Part shown: piece by piece, positions 17,958 through 26,464 of the stretch
Layout of the letters: every line of letters starts with the position of its first letter
Position numbering within the stretch: the first letter of the stretch is position 1
Assembly: GCA_028767165.1 (NCBI GenBank)
Contig: JARACJ010000008.1
Location: 1-64,000 of the forward strand
Source: Proteobacteria bacterium DTSAM18
Lineage (GTDB): Bacteria; Myxococcota_A; UBA796; GCA-2862545
Reading direction: 5' to 3'
DNA length: 64,000 nucleotides
Translations under genes and position numbers: made by a program
Notes under the pieces: generated by a model
Seen by the model: the letters and a program-made list of their open reading frames with translations, nothing else
What the model was told of the DNA's origin: nothing
Databases searched by the model: none

Positions 17958-18893
17958 GTGAACCGCCACATGTCCCCGCTCTCTCCCATCGTGATGCTCC
18001 TCATCGGCACCCTCGCCGTGGGTGCATCGGCCGTGGCCGGCGAGGGCGACGAACCGGCGATCCACGTCGCCGGCCGGATGGCGGATCTCGACGCCGACGA
18101 TGACGGCATCCCTGACGACGACGAGCTCCGCGGCGTGAAGGGCTTCGGCCCCACCGATCCCCGCAACCCCGACTCCGACGGCGATGGCATCCCCGACGGC
18201 ATCGAGGTGGGCATGCCCAGCAGCCGGCTGCCCCACAAGGCCTTCGATGCCCCCTCGTGGAACCTCACCGACCCCAACGTGGTGGACACCGACGGCGACG
18301 GCCTGCCCGATGGCGTGGAAGACACCAACCACGACGGCCTGCGCGACCCCGGCGAGACCCACCCCGGCGATGCCGACACCGACGACGACGGCCTCATGGA
18401 CGGCACCGAAGACGCCAACGGCGACGGCATCCTCAACGACGAGGAGACCGACCCCCTGTCTCCCGACACCGACGACGACGGCCTGTACGACGGCACGGAG
18501 GTCGGACTCGTCGCACCCCAGTCCCCGGACGGCACGCGCATCGAGGCCGGGCACTTCATCGCCGACGCCGACCCCACCACCACCACCGATCCCCTCGTGG
18601 CCGACTCCGACGGTGATGGCGTGGCCGACGGCGTGGAGGACGCCGATCGCAACGGCGCGGTCGGACCGGGTGAGCTCGATCCGAACCGCAACGAGCACGA
18701 CCCTCGCACCCAGGGCCAGCAGTCCACCGCCCCTGCCCCCAGCGGTCCCCCCGCCCCGGTCCTGCCCCAGGAGGCGTCCGTGATGCCCCGCATGGATGTC
18801 GACTCGGCCGGCTGTTCTGCCCAGCCGCTCGCCCCGACGGGCCTCGGCCTGGGTCTCGGGCTGCCCCTCGCCTTCTCGCGCCGACGCCGATGA
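17958..18893 (+). CDS. Thrombospondin type 3 repeat surface protein with MYXO-CTERM-like tail
   Basis: A 311-aa exported protein with a signal peptide (about residues 1-28). It has at least seven Asp-rich calcium-binding TSP3 repeats of the form DxDxDGxxDGxE between residues 43 and 250, and a Pro/Ala linker. It ends with 'GCSAQPLAPTG', a Gly/Leu/Pro hydrophobic stretch and a final RRRR. The Cys-hydrophobic-Arg tail is the pattern of MYXO-CTERM sorting signals, which anchor proteins on the myxobacterial surface. The GTG start at 17958 is chosen because GGAGGT sits five bases upstream; ATG 17970 is the alternative. Confidence 0.9.
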   Translation: MNRHMSPLSPIVMLLIGTLAVGASAVAGEGDEPAIHVAGRMADLDADDDGIPDDDELRGVKGFGPTDPRNPDSDGDGIPDGIEVGMPSSRLPHKAFDAPSWNLTDPNVVDTDGDGLPDGVEDTNHDGLRDPGETHPGDADTDDDGLMDGTEDANGDGILNDEETDPLSPDTDDDGLYDGTEVGLVAPQSPDGTRIEAGHFIADADPTTTTDPLVADSDGDGVADGVEDADRNGAVGPGELDPNRNEHDPRTQGQQSTAPAPSGPPAPVLPQEASVMPRMDVDSAGCSAQPLAPTGLGLGLGLPLAFSRRRR

Positions 18894-19009
18894 GCCGCCC
18901 CCGGGCGCAACTCCCCGGGGTGTGCCCCCACCGCCCCTGAGCCGACAGGAGACCGTCCCGCCTGCGCCCGACCGACCGGCGCCGGGGAGGTGCGCCCCTG
19001 CCGAGCCAC

Positions 19010-20233
19010 ATGACCATCCTGCTCGCCGTGCTGTCCGGCATGATCCTGGCCTACTGCTTCGTGGCCAAGGGGCTCTCACGGCTGTGGATGAGCGGACCCA
19101 TCGTGGGCATGACCCTCGGCGTGATCGGCAGCAGCTGGTACGCAGGTCACGCGGAAGCCGCCGGCATGCAGGCGCCCCTCGGGGCCCTGGCCGAGCTCGC
19201 GCTCGCGTTCGTCCTGTTCCGTGACGGCGCCTCCACGGATCTGCGCGCACTGCGCAGCCTCGGCTCCATTCCCAGCCGCCTGCTCCTCCTGGGACTGCCC
19301 CTGTGCATCCTCCTGGGGCTGGTCGCCGGCGTTCTCATCTGGCCGGACGTGCCCCTGCTCGAGCTGACGGTGCTCGCCGTGCTCCTCGCGCCTACCGACG
19401 CGGCCCTCGGCAGCACCATCATGGAGCAGCGGGACGTGCCCCTGCGGATCCGCCAGAACCTCAACGTGGAGAGCGGCCTGAACGACGGTCTGTCGGTGCC
19501 GGTCTTCCTCCTGTTCCTGACCCTGGCGACGGAACAGGCCATGGCCCACCCGCTCACCATCGGCCTCACCCTGTTCGTCAAGGAGCTGGGCATCGGCGCC
19601 GCCGTCGGCATCCTCATGACGATCCTCTCGGTGCTGATCGGTCGCTGGAGCATCCGCCGTGGCTGGTTCGTCGGCGTGTGGCGGGACCTGCCCTTCCTCA
19701 TGCTGCCCCTGTGCGTGTACACCACCGCGCTGTCCTTCAGCGGCAGCGGCTTCATCGCCACCTTCGTGTCGGGGGTGACGCTCAACACCATGGCCCGCAC
19801 CCGGGACGAGCGGCTGCTGGAGGAGCCCGAGGCGATCGGTCAGGCGCTCTCGCTGGTGTCCTGGGCGTTCTTCGGGGCCGTCATGGTGCGCCCGCTGTGG
19901 CCCTACCTGACGCCGGACATCGTCCTGTACGCCCTGCTCAGCCTGACGGTGATCCGGATGGTGCCCGTGGTCCTGGTGCTGCTGGGGACCGATCTGCACC
20001 CGTCGGAGAAGCTGTTCGTCGGCTGGTTCGGTCCCCGAGGGCTCGCATCCATCGTGTTCATGGACATGCTCCACGACGCCAACCTTCCCCATGACCAGCT
20101 CCTGCTGGACGTGGGCACCTGCACCGTGCTGTGCAGCGTGGTGCTCCACGGACTCACGGCCACACCGCTGTCGCGGGCGCTCGTGCGGGCCGAGGCCCGC
20201 GAGAACGCCGAGGCCGCGAAAGGGAGCCCGTGA
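19010..20233 (+). CDS. CPA1-type sodium/proton antiporter
   Basis: A 407-aa protein with about 11-12 transmembrane helices. 'LLAPTDAALG' and 'NVESGLNDGLSVP' match the core helices of NhaP/NHE antiporters, the latter holding the essential Asn-Asp pair. A conserved 'GWFGPRGLAS' lies near the C-terminus. It likely exchanges Na+ or K+ for H+ across the inner membrane. It follows the TSP3 gene after 116 bp and may have its own promoter. Confidence 0.9.
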   Translation: MTILLAVLSGMILAYCFVAKGLSRLWMSGPIVGMTLGVIGSSWYAGHAEAAGMQAPLGALAELALAFVLFRDGASTDLRALRSLGSIPSRLLLLGLPLCILLGLVAGVLIWPDVPLLELTVLAVLLAPTDAALGSTIMEQRDVPLRIRQNLNVESGLNDGLSVPVFLLFLTLATEQAMAHPLTIGLTLFVKELGIGAAVGILMTILSVLIGRWSIRRGWFVGVWRDLPFLMLPLCVYTTALSFSGSGFIATFVSGVTLNTMARTRDERLLEEPEAIGQALSLVSWAFFGAVMVRPLWPYLTPDIVLYALLSLTVIRMVPVVLVLLGTDLHPSEKLFVGWFGPRGLASIVFMDMLHDANLPHDQLLLDVGTCTVLCSVVLHGLTATPLSRALVRAEARENAEAAKGSP

Positions 20234-20240
20234 GGCGAGT

Positions 20241-21452
20241 TCACGGCACGCAGTCGAAGGTGGTCAGCGTGTCGAAGGTGCTGGACGTGCCGTCGCCGTC
20301 GTCCGTCACGACGCGACCGGCGAGCGCCTGCGCCTCGTCGTCCCACCAGCCGTGCCAGGAGGCCCCGGACAGCGTGATCCAGTCTTCGCCGCTGGCCTCC
20401 TGGTGGAGCGTCTCGTAGGCGATCAGCCAGCCCTCCGCGTTGTAGCGGCCCGAGGCCTCCGATCGCCAGCCGAAGGGTCCAAGGGACTCCTCCATCGTGC
20501 TGCCGATGAGGCGACCGTCGTCGTTCCACGCCCATGTATGGACCGTCCGTCCCGCCTCCACGGAGCTGCCCGGCGCATCCAGGAACTCGGTGGTCACGGC
20601 CTTCACCGGGCGGCCCTCCGGGTCGAGTGTCCAGTCCACCGTGTGCTGCACCCATCGGTCGTCCGGCTCCTCTTCGTCCCAGGCCACGATCTCGACGAGG
20701 CGCCCGTGCTCGTCGTAGGACAGCTCCTCCCAGTGCCGGTACACGGGGCCATCGCCCGTGGAGTGCTGCCCGTTCTGCTCGAGGACGGTCAGGCCGTCCG
20801 CATCCCAGGCCTTCTGGGTCACCATGCCCGAGAGCAGGTGGTTGGTCATCGTGCGCCAGGAGAGCCCCTCCTCCTCATGGTAGGCGTAGGTGTACCAGAC
20901 CTCCTCCTCCGGCATCACCACGCCTTCCCACACAGGCCTGTCCTGCTCGTCCAGCCGGATCTCGTAGCGGCGTGTGAGCCGGCCGTTCTGGTAGTCCTGC
21001 CGCTCCATCGTGCGGCCGCCCCGGGTGGTCAGGCGGGAGGAGACCTCTTTCGTCGCCGTCAGGTACTCCTGGATCGACGTCTCCCCGTCCCAGGTGCGGC
21101 GGATCCAGGGTGCGCCTCCAGCCTCAGGGACCCGCCACTCGAGAGTGGAGAGCGCCACGTCCTCCTGCTGGGCCTCGATGACGTAGCCCTCGGAAGGCTG
21201 ACCCTTCCACTCACCGTGGTCCATCAGGTGCTCGAGGACCTGTCCCCCCACCCACTCGTCCACCAGGCCGTCGCCGTCGTCGTCGACGCCGTTGCAGGCC
21301 TCCTGACCCGGCACGTTGGCCGACGGGGGTCTATCGAAGACCGCCGTGTCGGCCGTGTCGGCCGTGTCGGCCGTGTCGGCCGTGTCGAGGTCGTGCTCGT
21401 CTGCCGCTTCCGTGCACCCTGCCAGGGCCAACCACACCACCAGTCGTCTCAT
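20241..21452 (-). CDS. Lipoprotein with DTA linker and MopE-like metal motif
   Basis: A 403-aa lipoprotein: lipobox 'LALAGC' within the first 16 residues, an Asp-Thr-Ala linker repeated five times, then 'CNGVDDDGDGLVDE', the putative metal-binding motif shared with MopE-type myxobacterial proteins. The remainder has many 'DxxGR' turns reminiscent of RHS/YD beta repeats ('YDEHGRLVEI', 'WNDDGRLIGS', 'YNAEGWLIAY'), suggesting a beta-rich surface domain. GGGAGGT precedes the ATG at 21452. Converges on the antiporter gene with an 7-bp gap. Confidence 0.85.
   Translation of the reverse strand: MRRLVVWLALAGCTEAADEHDLDTADTADTADTADTAVFDRPPSANVPGQEACNGVDDDGDGLVDEWVGGQVLEHLMDHGEWKGQPSEGYVIEAQQEDVALSTLEWRVPEAGGAPWIRRTWDGETSIQEYLTATKEVSSRLTTRGGRTMERQDYQNGRLTRRYEIRLDEQDRPVWEGVVMPEEEVWYTYAYHEEEGLSWRTMTNHLLSGMVTQKAWDADGLTVLEQNGQHSTGDGPVYRHWEELSYDEHGRLVEIVAWDEEEPDDRWVQHTVDWTLDPEGRPVKAVTTEFLDAPGSSVEAGRTVHTWAWNDDGRLIGSTMEESLGPFGWRSEASGRYNAEGWLIAYETLHQEASGEDWITLSGASWHGWWDDEAQALAGRVVTDDGDGTSSTFDTLTTFDCVP
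21345..21389. repeat. 9-bp coding tandem repeat (GTGTCGGCC)n
   Basis: Five near-perfect 9-base units encode the repeated Asp-Thr-Ala linker of the lipoprotein. The unit length is a multiple of three, so gain or loss changes linker length without a frameshift. Confidence 0.85.
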
Positions 21453-21594
21453 CGGACCTCCCAGATCCCACCGCGTTCTTCGGTACCACCGCTGTGGACA
21501 CCGCATACATGGTGGACGGGATGCAAGTGCATGTAAATGCCAACCGACTGAAGGACCCCGCATCAACCGGTTGGCCGTACACTTTGCGGCAGGA

Positions 21595-21682
21595 CGAGCG
21601 GGCGGGAACCACGGCGAGCAGGCGGGAACCACGGCGAGCAGGCGGGAACCACGACGAGCAGGCGGGAACCACGGCGAGCAGG
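21595..21682. repeat. 20-bp intergenic tandem repeat
   Basis: Four consecutive copies of GGCGGGAACCACGGCGAGCA (one with a single A for G) occupy 21601-21680, with a partial copy in front. The repeat lies between two minus-strand genes, so it is downstream of pirin and upstream of the DTA lipoprotein. The period is not a multiple of three and no gene crosses it. Confidence 0.9.
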
Positions 21683-21737
21683 CGCGCGCCAGCCCGTCCG
21701 CACGATCCCCGCCCTGAAAGGCGGCTCCGCCCGCCCA

Positions 21738-22748
21738 TCAGACCTTGGGCCGCTCGACCCGCCCATCCGCGTGCTTCGCGAACCGGCCCTCTTCGCGCAC
21801 GTGGGTGGGATCGTTGCCACCCCAGGGCCACACGCCGAACTTGCCGGCCCGGTAGTCCTCGATGGCCTGCACGATCTCGGCCTTGTTGTTCATCACGAAC
21901 GGGCCGTACTTCATCACGGGCTCCCGCATGGGACGGGCCTGCAGCACGAGCACCTCGGTGGGCTCGCCCTCGGCGCCGACCATGGGCACGTCCTGATCCC
22001 CGTGGGCCTTGGCGCCGTTCCCGGCGCTGATCCGGCGGTCGCCCACCTTGAGCGCGCCCTCGAACACATAGATCATGCGCTCGACGCCGGAAGCCGCCGG
22101 CGGGAGCGTCCAGGAGGCACCCGGCTCGAGCCGCACGGTGAAGATGCCCACCTGCGCCTCGTCGCGGGACGCCCAGGAGCTCGGGGGCGGCTTGGGCGGC
22201 GTGAGCCCGTCGAGCTCACCGGCGATCACGGAGACCGAGGCGCCCTCGGGGGTGGAGAAGCCCGGGATGTCGTCGGCCCACAGCATGGTGAAGTAGGGCT
22301 CCACCATCTTGTCGGTGCGGGGCAGGTTGAGCCAGATCTGGAACAGCTCGAGGTGGTTGTCCTTGTCGCGGCGCGTGAGCGGGAACATCTCGGCGTGCTC
22401 GATGCCCCGGCCGGCCGTCATCCACTGCACGTCGCCCATGCCGTAGCGGGCCGTGGCCCCCATCGAGTCCGAGTGATCGACGTAGCCCTTGCGGACGATG
22501 GTGATGGTCTCGAAGCCGCGGTGGGGGTGACGGGGAAATCCGGGCACCACGGGCCCGTGGTACATGCTCCAGCCGTCCTTGCCGGAGAAGTCGGAGCCGA
22601 TGTCGCGACCGGCCGTGCCGGTCACGGGTCCCATGTTGTCGTTGCCCTGCGGGTACCTGTCGTCGTGGTGCATGCAGAACAGGAAGGGGTCGATGGTCTG
22701 CCAGGGCTTCTGCAGCTTGAAGATGCCGATGATCGGGTCGGTGGGCAT
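21738..22748 (-). CDS. Pirin-family cupin protein
   Basis: A 336-aa protein with the pirin N-terminal cupin: 'HPHRGFETITIV' and 'GRGIEHAEMFP' provide the His/His/His/Glu metal site, followed by a C-terminal cupin. It is longer than classical pirins (about 290 aa). Bacterial pirins include quercetinases and regulators; the role here is unknown. The start matches the family N-terminus and has GGAGG upstream. Confidence 0.9.
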   Translation of the reverse strand: MPTDPIIGIFKLQKPWQTIDPFLFCMHHDDRYPQGNDNMGPVTGTAGRDIGSDFSGKDGWSMYHGPVVPGFPRHPHRGFETITIVRKGYVDHSDSMGATARYGMGDVQWMTAGRGIEHAEMFPLTRRDKDNHLELFQIWLNLPRTDKMVEPYFTMLWADDIPGFSTPEGASVSVIAGELDGLTPPKPPPSSWASRDEAQVGIFTVRLEPGASWTLPPAASGVERMIYVFEGALKVGDRRISAGNGAKAHGDQDVPMVGAEGEPTEVLVLQARPMREPVMKYGPFVMNNKAEIVQAIEDYRAGKFGVWPWGGNDPTHVREEGRFAKHADGRVERPKV

Positions 22749-22853
22749 GGTGCCTCCTTGGGATGGCGCATCGTAGCCACTGCGGCCGACATGAGGGGGC
22801 TTTCAGTGGTCCGGAATTGGACCAGTGGCGCCCACCACCGGCAGGGCCGGACC

Positions 22854-23228
22854 TCAGTCCAGGAACGAGCAGGGTCGACACTCGGCGTCCGGCTCCCACT
22901 CACACAGACAACAGTCGAAGCCCTCCGCGAGCTCCGCCTCGCAGGCGAGGGTCTGGCCGGTCCAGATGTAGGATCCACCGGTGTCGGCCCACTCCGCGCA
23001 CTGCCGGGTCGCGCGGGAATGCTCAGCCTCTTCGACCTGGCACATCCCCTGCGCGTCGGTGCGGCCCTGTCGGCAGACGATGTCGACCGAGCCCTCCACC
23101 TGGCAGCACTCGTCGTGCTCGGCCCAGTCCTCGGTGAGGCAGATGGCGTCATCCTGCTCGTCCTGCTCGTCCGCAGACACGCACCCGCAGGCGGCCATCC
23201 ACGCCGCCAGAACCATGAACCTTCGCAT
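22854..23228 (-). CDS. Small cysteine-rich lipoprotein
   Basis: A 124-aa product with signal and lipobox 'MAACGC', an acidic Asp/Glu/Gln linker, then about a dozen cysteines including 'ECCQ' and 'CCLCEW', indicating a disulfide-bonded exported domain. No family recognised. The ATG at 23228 puts the signal at the N-terminus. Confidence 0.7.
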   Translation of the reverse strand: MRRFMVLAAWMAACGCVSADEQDEQDDAICLTEDWAEHDECCQVEGSVDIVCRQGRTDAQGMCQVEEAEHSRATRQCAEWADTGGSYIWTGQTLACEAELAEGFDCCLCEWEPDAECRPCSFLD

Positions 23229-23345
23229 GCAGCTCGCTCCCGTCGCAGCCCTCGCCCGAGGCGACTGCATTCCCTTGCCCGCACCTCCTCCACCCTACGA
23301 TGGTTCCCGCTTCGAAGGCAATCGGGTACCTGATTCAGGCGCGCG

Positions 23346-23627
23346 CTACTTGAACGACCGCAACAGCGCCCAGCCCGAGAGCAGTGCCAGCACGGGGTAG
23401 ATGACCAGCAGATCGGCGCGGATGTTCGCTTCCGGCGTCTGCACCTGGATCAGCCACTCCCACAGGGCGTAGGCCCACCAGGCCGCGGCGGCGGCCAGGG
23501 GCCACCGGGAGCGATCCCGCTGCGGGTTCCAGAGCTTCTGCGCGAAGTACAGGGCGACCCACATCCCGCCGACGATCACCGAGATCATGGGGTCGCCGAC
23601 GAGCCAGCCGCCGAGGCCCTCGATCAC
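23346..23627 (-). CDS. Small membrane protein coupled to the DUF1801 gene
   Basis: A 93-aa protein with three hydrophobic helices ('ISVIVGGMWVALYFAQ', 'WPLAAAAAWWAYALW', 'LLVIYPVLALLSGWALL'). The likely start is GTG 23627, which overlaps the stop of the upstream gene as GTGA, arguing for translational coupling. Function unknown. Confidence 0.6.
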   Translation of the reverse strand: MIEGLGGWLVGDPMISVIVGGMWVALYFAQKLWNPQRDRSRWPLAAAAAWWAYALWEWLIQVQTPEANIRADLLVIYPVLALLSGWALLRSFK

Positions 23628-23971
23628 GGTGCACCCACACAGGACGACGCGATCCGCCGCACGAGGTCTGCGGGGATCGGCTTGTCGTAGGGAAACTGGA
23701 TCGTCCCCTTGCCGAAGGTGTAGCCACCGAGCTCGGGCGCGAACCGGGTGACGGCCTCCTCGCCGGGACCGAAGCTCAGGTGCCTGGCGTAGGCCGCGAT
23801 GCCGAACAGCACCCGGCCATCCCAGAAAATGGGCACGCCCCACTTGATGCATGCCGTTCCTTCGGGGGCGATGGGCGTGAGGATCTCCATCATCTCCCGC
23901 AGGTGGGGCCGCGCCACCTCGGCGGCGGCGTCGATGTACTGGTCGATGGTGGTCGGACGCGTCCTGGCCAT
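23624..23971 (-). CDS. DUF1801-family protein
   Basis: A 115-aa protein with the family features 'AYARHLSFGPG' and 'GTIQFPYDKPIPADLVRRI'. DUF1801 proteins (YdhG/YdeI fold) are small cytoplasmic proteins of unknown activity. The start at 23971 aligns with the family N-terminus. A second, longer family member lies 41 bp upstream on the same strand, so this is a mini-cluster with a membrane protein at its end. Confidence 0.85.
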   Translation of the reverse strand: MARTRPTTIDQYIDAAAEVARPHLREMMEILTPIAPEGTACIKWGVPIFWDGRVLFGIAAYARHLSFGPGEEAVTRFAPELGGYTFGKGTIQFPYDKPIPADLVRRIASSCVGAP

Positions 23972-24012
23972 GAAGAGCCCCTCGTGAAGGTGTCGCTCGG
24001 AGAGCGGCGAAA

Positions 24013-24588
24013 TCAGTCCCGCATGCCCTTTCCCTGCAGGATGGCAGGCGTCCACTTGTCGATGCGGGCCCGCCGGGTCTTCGCCTGCTTCGCGCCCGTG
24101 AAGTGCAGCAGGTAGGCCCGCTGACGGCCCGGCGTGAGGCCCTCGAAGGCCGCCATCAGCCCGTCGACCTCACCGAAGGCCGCTTCGAGCTCGTCTGGGA
24201 GGGCCTGGGGCCTGTCGGGCACCTCGACCTTGCGACCTTGTTGCTCATTGCCGATGGCCTGGGCGATGAAGCCGCGCAGCGCGGGCTCACGGTCCTCGAG
24301 GTCTGTCAGCCCGGTGAACTCCATCCGCCGACCCACGTGGGAGTTCTCGCCCGGGCGGTGCAGGTGGCCGTCCGGATCCTCCAGCAGCGCGCCCTTGAAG
24401 AACAGGAAGGCGACCTGGTTCTTGAAGGGCTGGATGATGCCGACGTTGCCCTTGCCCCAGGTGTAGCAGGGCTTGCCCCACTTGAGCGTCTCGTCGAGGC
24501 CGCAGTCCAGGGCGATGGACCGCAGCTTCTCCATCTCGGGGCGCCAGCTCCGTGCGCGTTCCAGGTAGGCGTCGACCTTGGCGTTCAT
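24013..24588 (-). CDS. YdeI/DUF1801-type protein
   Basis: A 191-aa protein combining a DUF1801-like N-terminal part ('LKWGKPCYTWGKGNVGIIQP', 'VAFLFFKGALL') with the YdeI C-terminal extension ('GLTPGRQRAYLLHFTGAKQA', 'IDKWTPAILQGKGMRD'). In Bacillus, YdeI has been linked to peptide resistance; the biochemical role is unknown. The ATG at 24588 has AGGAG nine bases upstream. Confidence 0.85.
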   Translation of the reverse strand: MNAKVDAYLERARSWRPEMEKLRSIALDCGLDETLKWGKPCYTWGKGNVGIIQPFKNQVAFLFFKGALLEDPDGHLHRPGENSHVGRRMEFTGLTDLEDREPALRGFIAQAIGNEQQGRKVEVPDRPQALPDELEAAFGEVDGLMAAFEGLTPGRQRAYLLHFTGAKQAKTRRARIDKWTPAILQGKGMRD

Positions 24589-24664
24589 CTCGGCTCGCTC
24601 CTGAAGAGGTCGAGGGCAGTGTACCGTGAGGACACGGCCACACCACCTGGGAGAGGCCGGGATG

Positions 24665-25636
24665 CTACAACCAGGCGAAAGGCTCGGCAGCCTCGAACGC
24701 CCCCGACACCTCGCCCGACAACGGCTCGTCCACGTACACGTCGAGGCGCTTCGACGTCGCGCCGGCCGACAGGTCGACCTTGTCGAGATCCACCCAGAAC
24801 ACCGTCGGGCGGATGGCCGACTCGAAGTAGTACCGGCCTTCGCCGTGGTCGGCGATGGAGCGCCACAGGGTCGCCGAGATGTTCGGGTGGTCCGGATCCT
24901 CCATGCCGAGCGGCACACTGATGGCCCTCACCTGCGAGAACACCGAGGCCACGGCCATCCTCGGGTGCTCGTACTTCGGCGAGCTCTTCAGGGCGTAGCT
25001 GAGCCGCACGAACCGGTCGGCCGCATTGATGGTGCCAGGGAGCATGCGGTTTCCGCCGATGAGATCCCAGTAGGCGTTGAGGGCGAGCTGCTGGTCGTAG
25101 ACCGGGGAGTTCGTCATCACCTGGAATGCGGGGCCGTGGTGGATCACCAGCTCGCCGTCGATGTACTCCAGGATGGCCGAGTCACCCGACGGATCCGACA
25201 GGCTCAGGTGCGCCGTTGCCGCTCGCCCGTTGGGGAGCGTGGGTGCGATCACCGTGAACGGGTTCCGCTCGAGGGCCCCGACCGCCTCGTCCACGTTGGC
25301 GTAGTTGTCCAGGATGTACTGCAGCCAGGCCCCCACGGAGAGGGTCGGTCGGCCCAGCGCCGCAGCATCGCCGTAGTCCGCCTCGGCCAGGTAGAGGATG
25401 TTGCCGGCCAGACCCTTCTCGTTGATGCCGTCGGCCGTCGCCGCGTCGTAGAAGGCGGTGATCACCGAGCCGTACGTCGACGTCCAGGTGATGGCGCCGT
25501 CGCCGGTGCCCCCGTCGCGCTCCAGGCCCGCGGGAAACACCCACAGGGACGTGGCGGCGTCCGGGTCGTTCCAGTCCATGCTGCGCCCGAGGATGAAGGT
25601 GCCATAGCCGGTGGCATACAGGATGCGGGAACACAT
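24665..25636 (-). CDS. Linear amide C-N hydrolase (choloylglycine hydrolase family)
   Basis: A 323-aa Ntn-hydrolase. The protein starts Met-Cys-Ser-Arg so that Cys2, exposed after Met removal, is the nucleophile. 'SMDW' with Asp, a central 'MTNSPVYDQQL' (Asn/Asp) and a conserved Arg near 'YALKSS' fit bile salt hydrolase/penicillin V acylase chemistry. The natural substrate could equally be an N-acyl homoserine lactone or other amide. There is no signal peptide, so it is probably cytoplasmic. A fragment of a second family member lies at 43084-43236. Confidence 0.9.
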   Translation of the reverse strand: MCSRILYATGYGTFILGRSMDWNDPDAATSLWVFPAGLERDGGTGDGAITWTSTYGSVITAFYDAATADGINEKGLAGNILYLAEADYGDAAALGRPTLSVGAWLQYILDNYANVDEAVGALERNPFTVIAPTLPNGRAATAHLSLSDPSGDSAILEYIDGELVIHHGPAFQVMTNSPVYDQQLALNAYWDLIGGNRMLPGTINAADRFVRLSYALKSSPKYEHPRMAVASVFSQVRAISVPLGMEDPDHPNISATLWRSIADHGEGRYYFESAIRPTVFWVDLDKVDLSAGATSKRLDVYVDEPLSGEVSGAFEAAEPFAWL

Positions 25637-25729
25637 GGGTCGTCTCCGGGCCAGGTGGATCAGTGGGACAGGTCCACGGTCGGGACACAGGCCACGGGTC
25701 TGAAGGCCAACCCTCCCCCTGCGCCGGCC

Positions 25730-26359
25730 TCACAACCGAGTGACCGCCGGCATGGAGATGTGCCAGCGGATGGCCGCCGCCCTGATCAGGAACGTGCCGA
25801 GGATGCACAGGTTGGCCCCCAGCAGGTGTTGGGTCGGGTCCAGGTGGAGGACCGCCACGTAGGCGGAGCAGCCGAGCATGACCGGCACGGCGTACAGCTC
25901 GGGCAGCAACAACAGGTTGGGGCGCCCCGCCAGCGTGTCCCGGATGAGCCCCCCGCCGATGGCCGTCGTCACCCCCAACAAGATGGCGCCCACGTCGCCG
26001 CCCAGTCCGAGTTCGTGGATCTTGCCCGTGGCCTGGATGCCGAACATCGCCGCGCCCGCCGCATCGACGTAGAGCATCAGGTCCTGCACGTAGCCCTGCT
26101 CCAGGGGCTTGCGGGCGTAGAAGGCCACGACGGCGGCCACCAAGGCGATCCACACGTAGCTCGGGTCCTCCATCCAGAAGACCGGCACGCCCGCGATCAC
26201 GTCCCGGATGGTGCCGCCGCCCACGGCCGTGATGATGCCCAGCACGGTGACGCCGAACAGATCGATCTCCCGGTCCTTTCGCACCGCGAGGACGGCCGCG
26301 GCAGAGAAGGCGATGGTGGCGCCGACGGACAGCACGTCCGCGAAGGTCGACATCTGCAT
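25730..26359 (-). CDS. TRIC/UPF0126-family cation channel
   Basis: A 209-aa protein made of two homologous three-helix units, each with the family glycine-rich signature: 'GGGTIRDVIAG' and 'GGGLIRDTLAG'. Prokaryotic TRIC channels conduct K+ and Na+ as trimers in the inner membrane. The ATG at 26359 has GGGAGGT six bases upstream and is preferred to the in-frame start at 26410. Confidence 0.9.
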   Translation of the reverse strand: MQMSTFADVLSVGATIAFSAAAVLAVRKDREIDLFGVTVLGIITAVGGGTIRDVIAGVPVFWMEDPSYVWIALVAAVVAFYARKPLEQGYVQDLMLYVDAAGAAMFGIQATGKIHELGLGGDVGAILLGVTTAIGGGLIRDTLAGRPNLLLLPELYAVPVMLGCSAYVAVLHLDPTQHLLGANLCILGTFLIRAAAIRWHISMPAVTRL

Positions 26360-26464
26360 GTCGGACCTCCCGTGGCGGACGCGCAGGAACGTCGTCGTCG
26401 GCACAACCACCCCATGAGGACATGGGGCGGCGGCCCTATGAAGGGTGTCGAACCGGCCTCCTGG

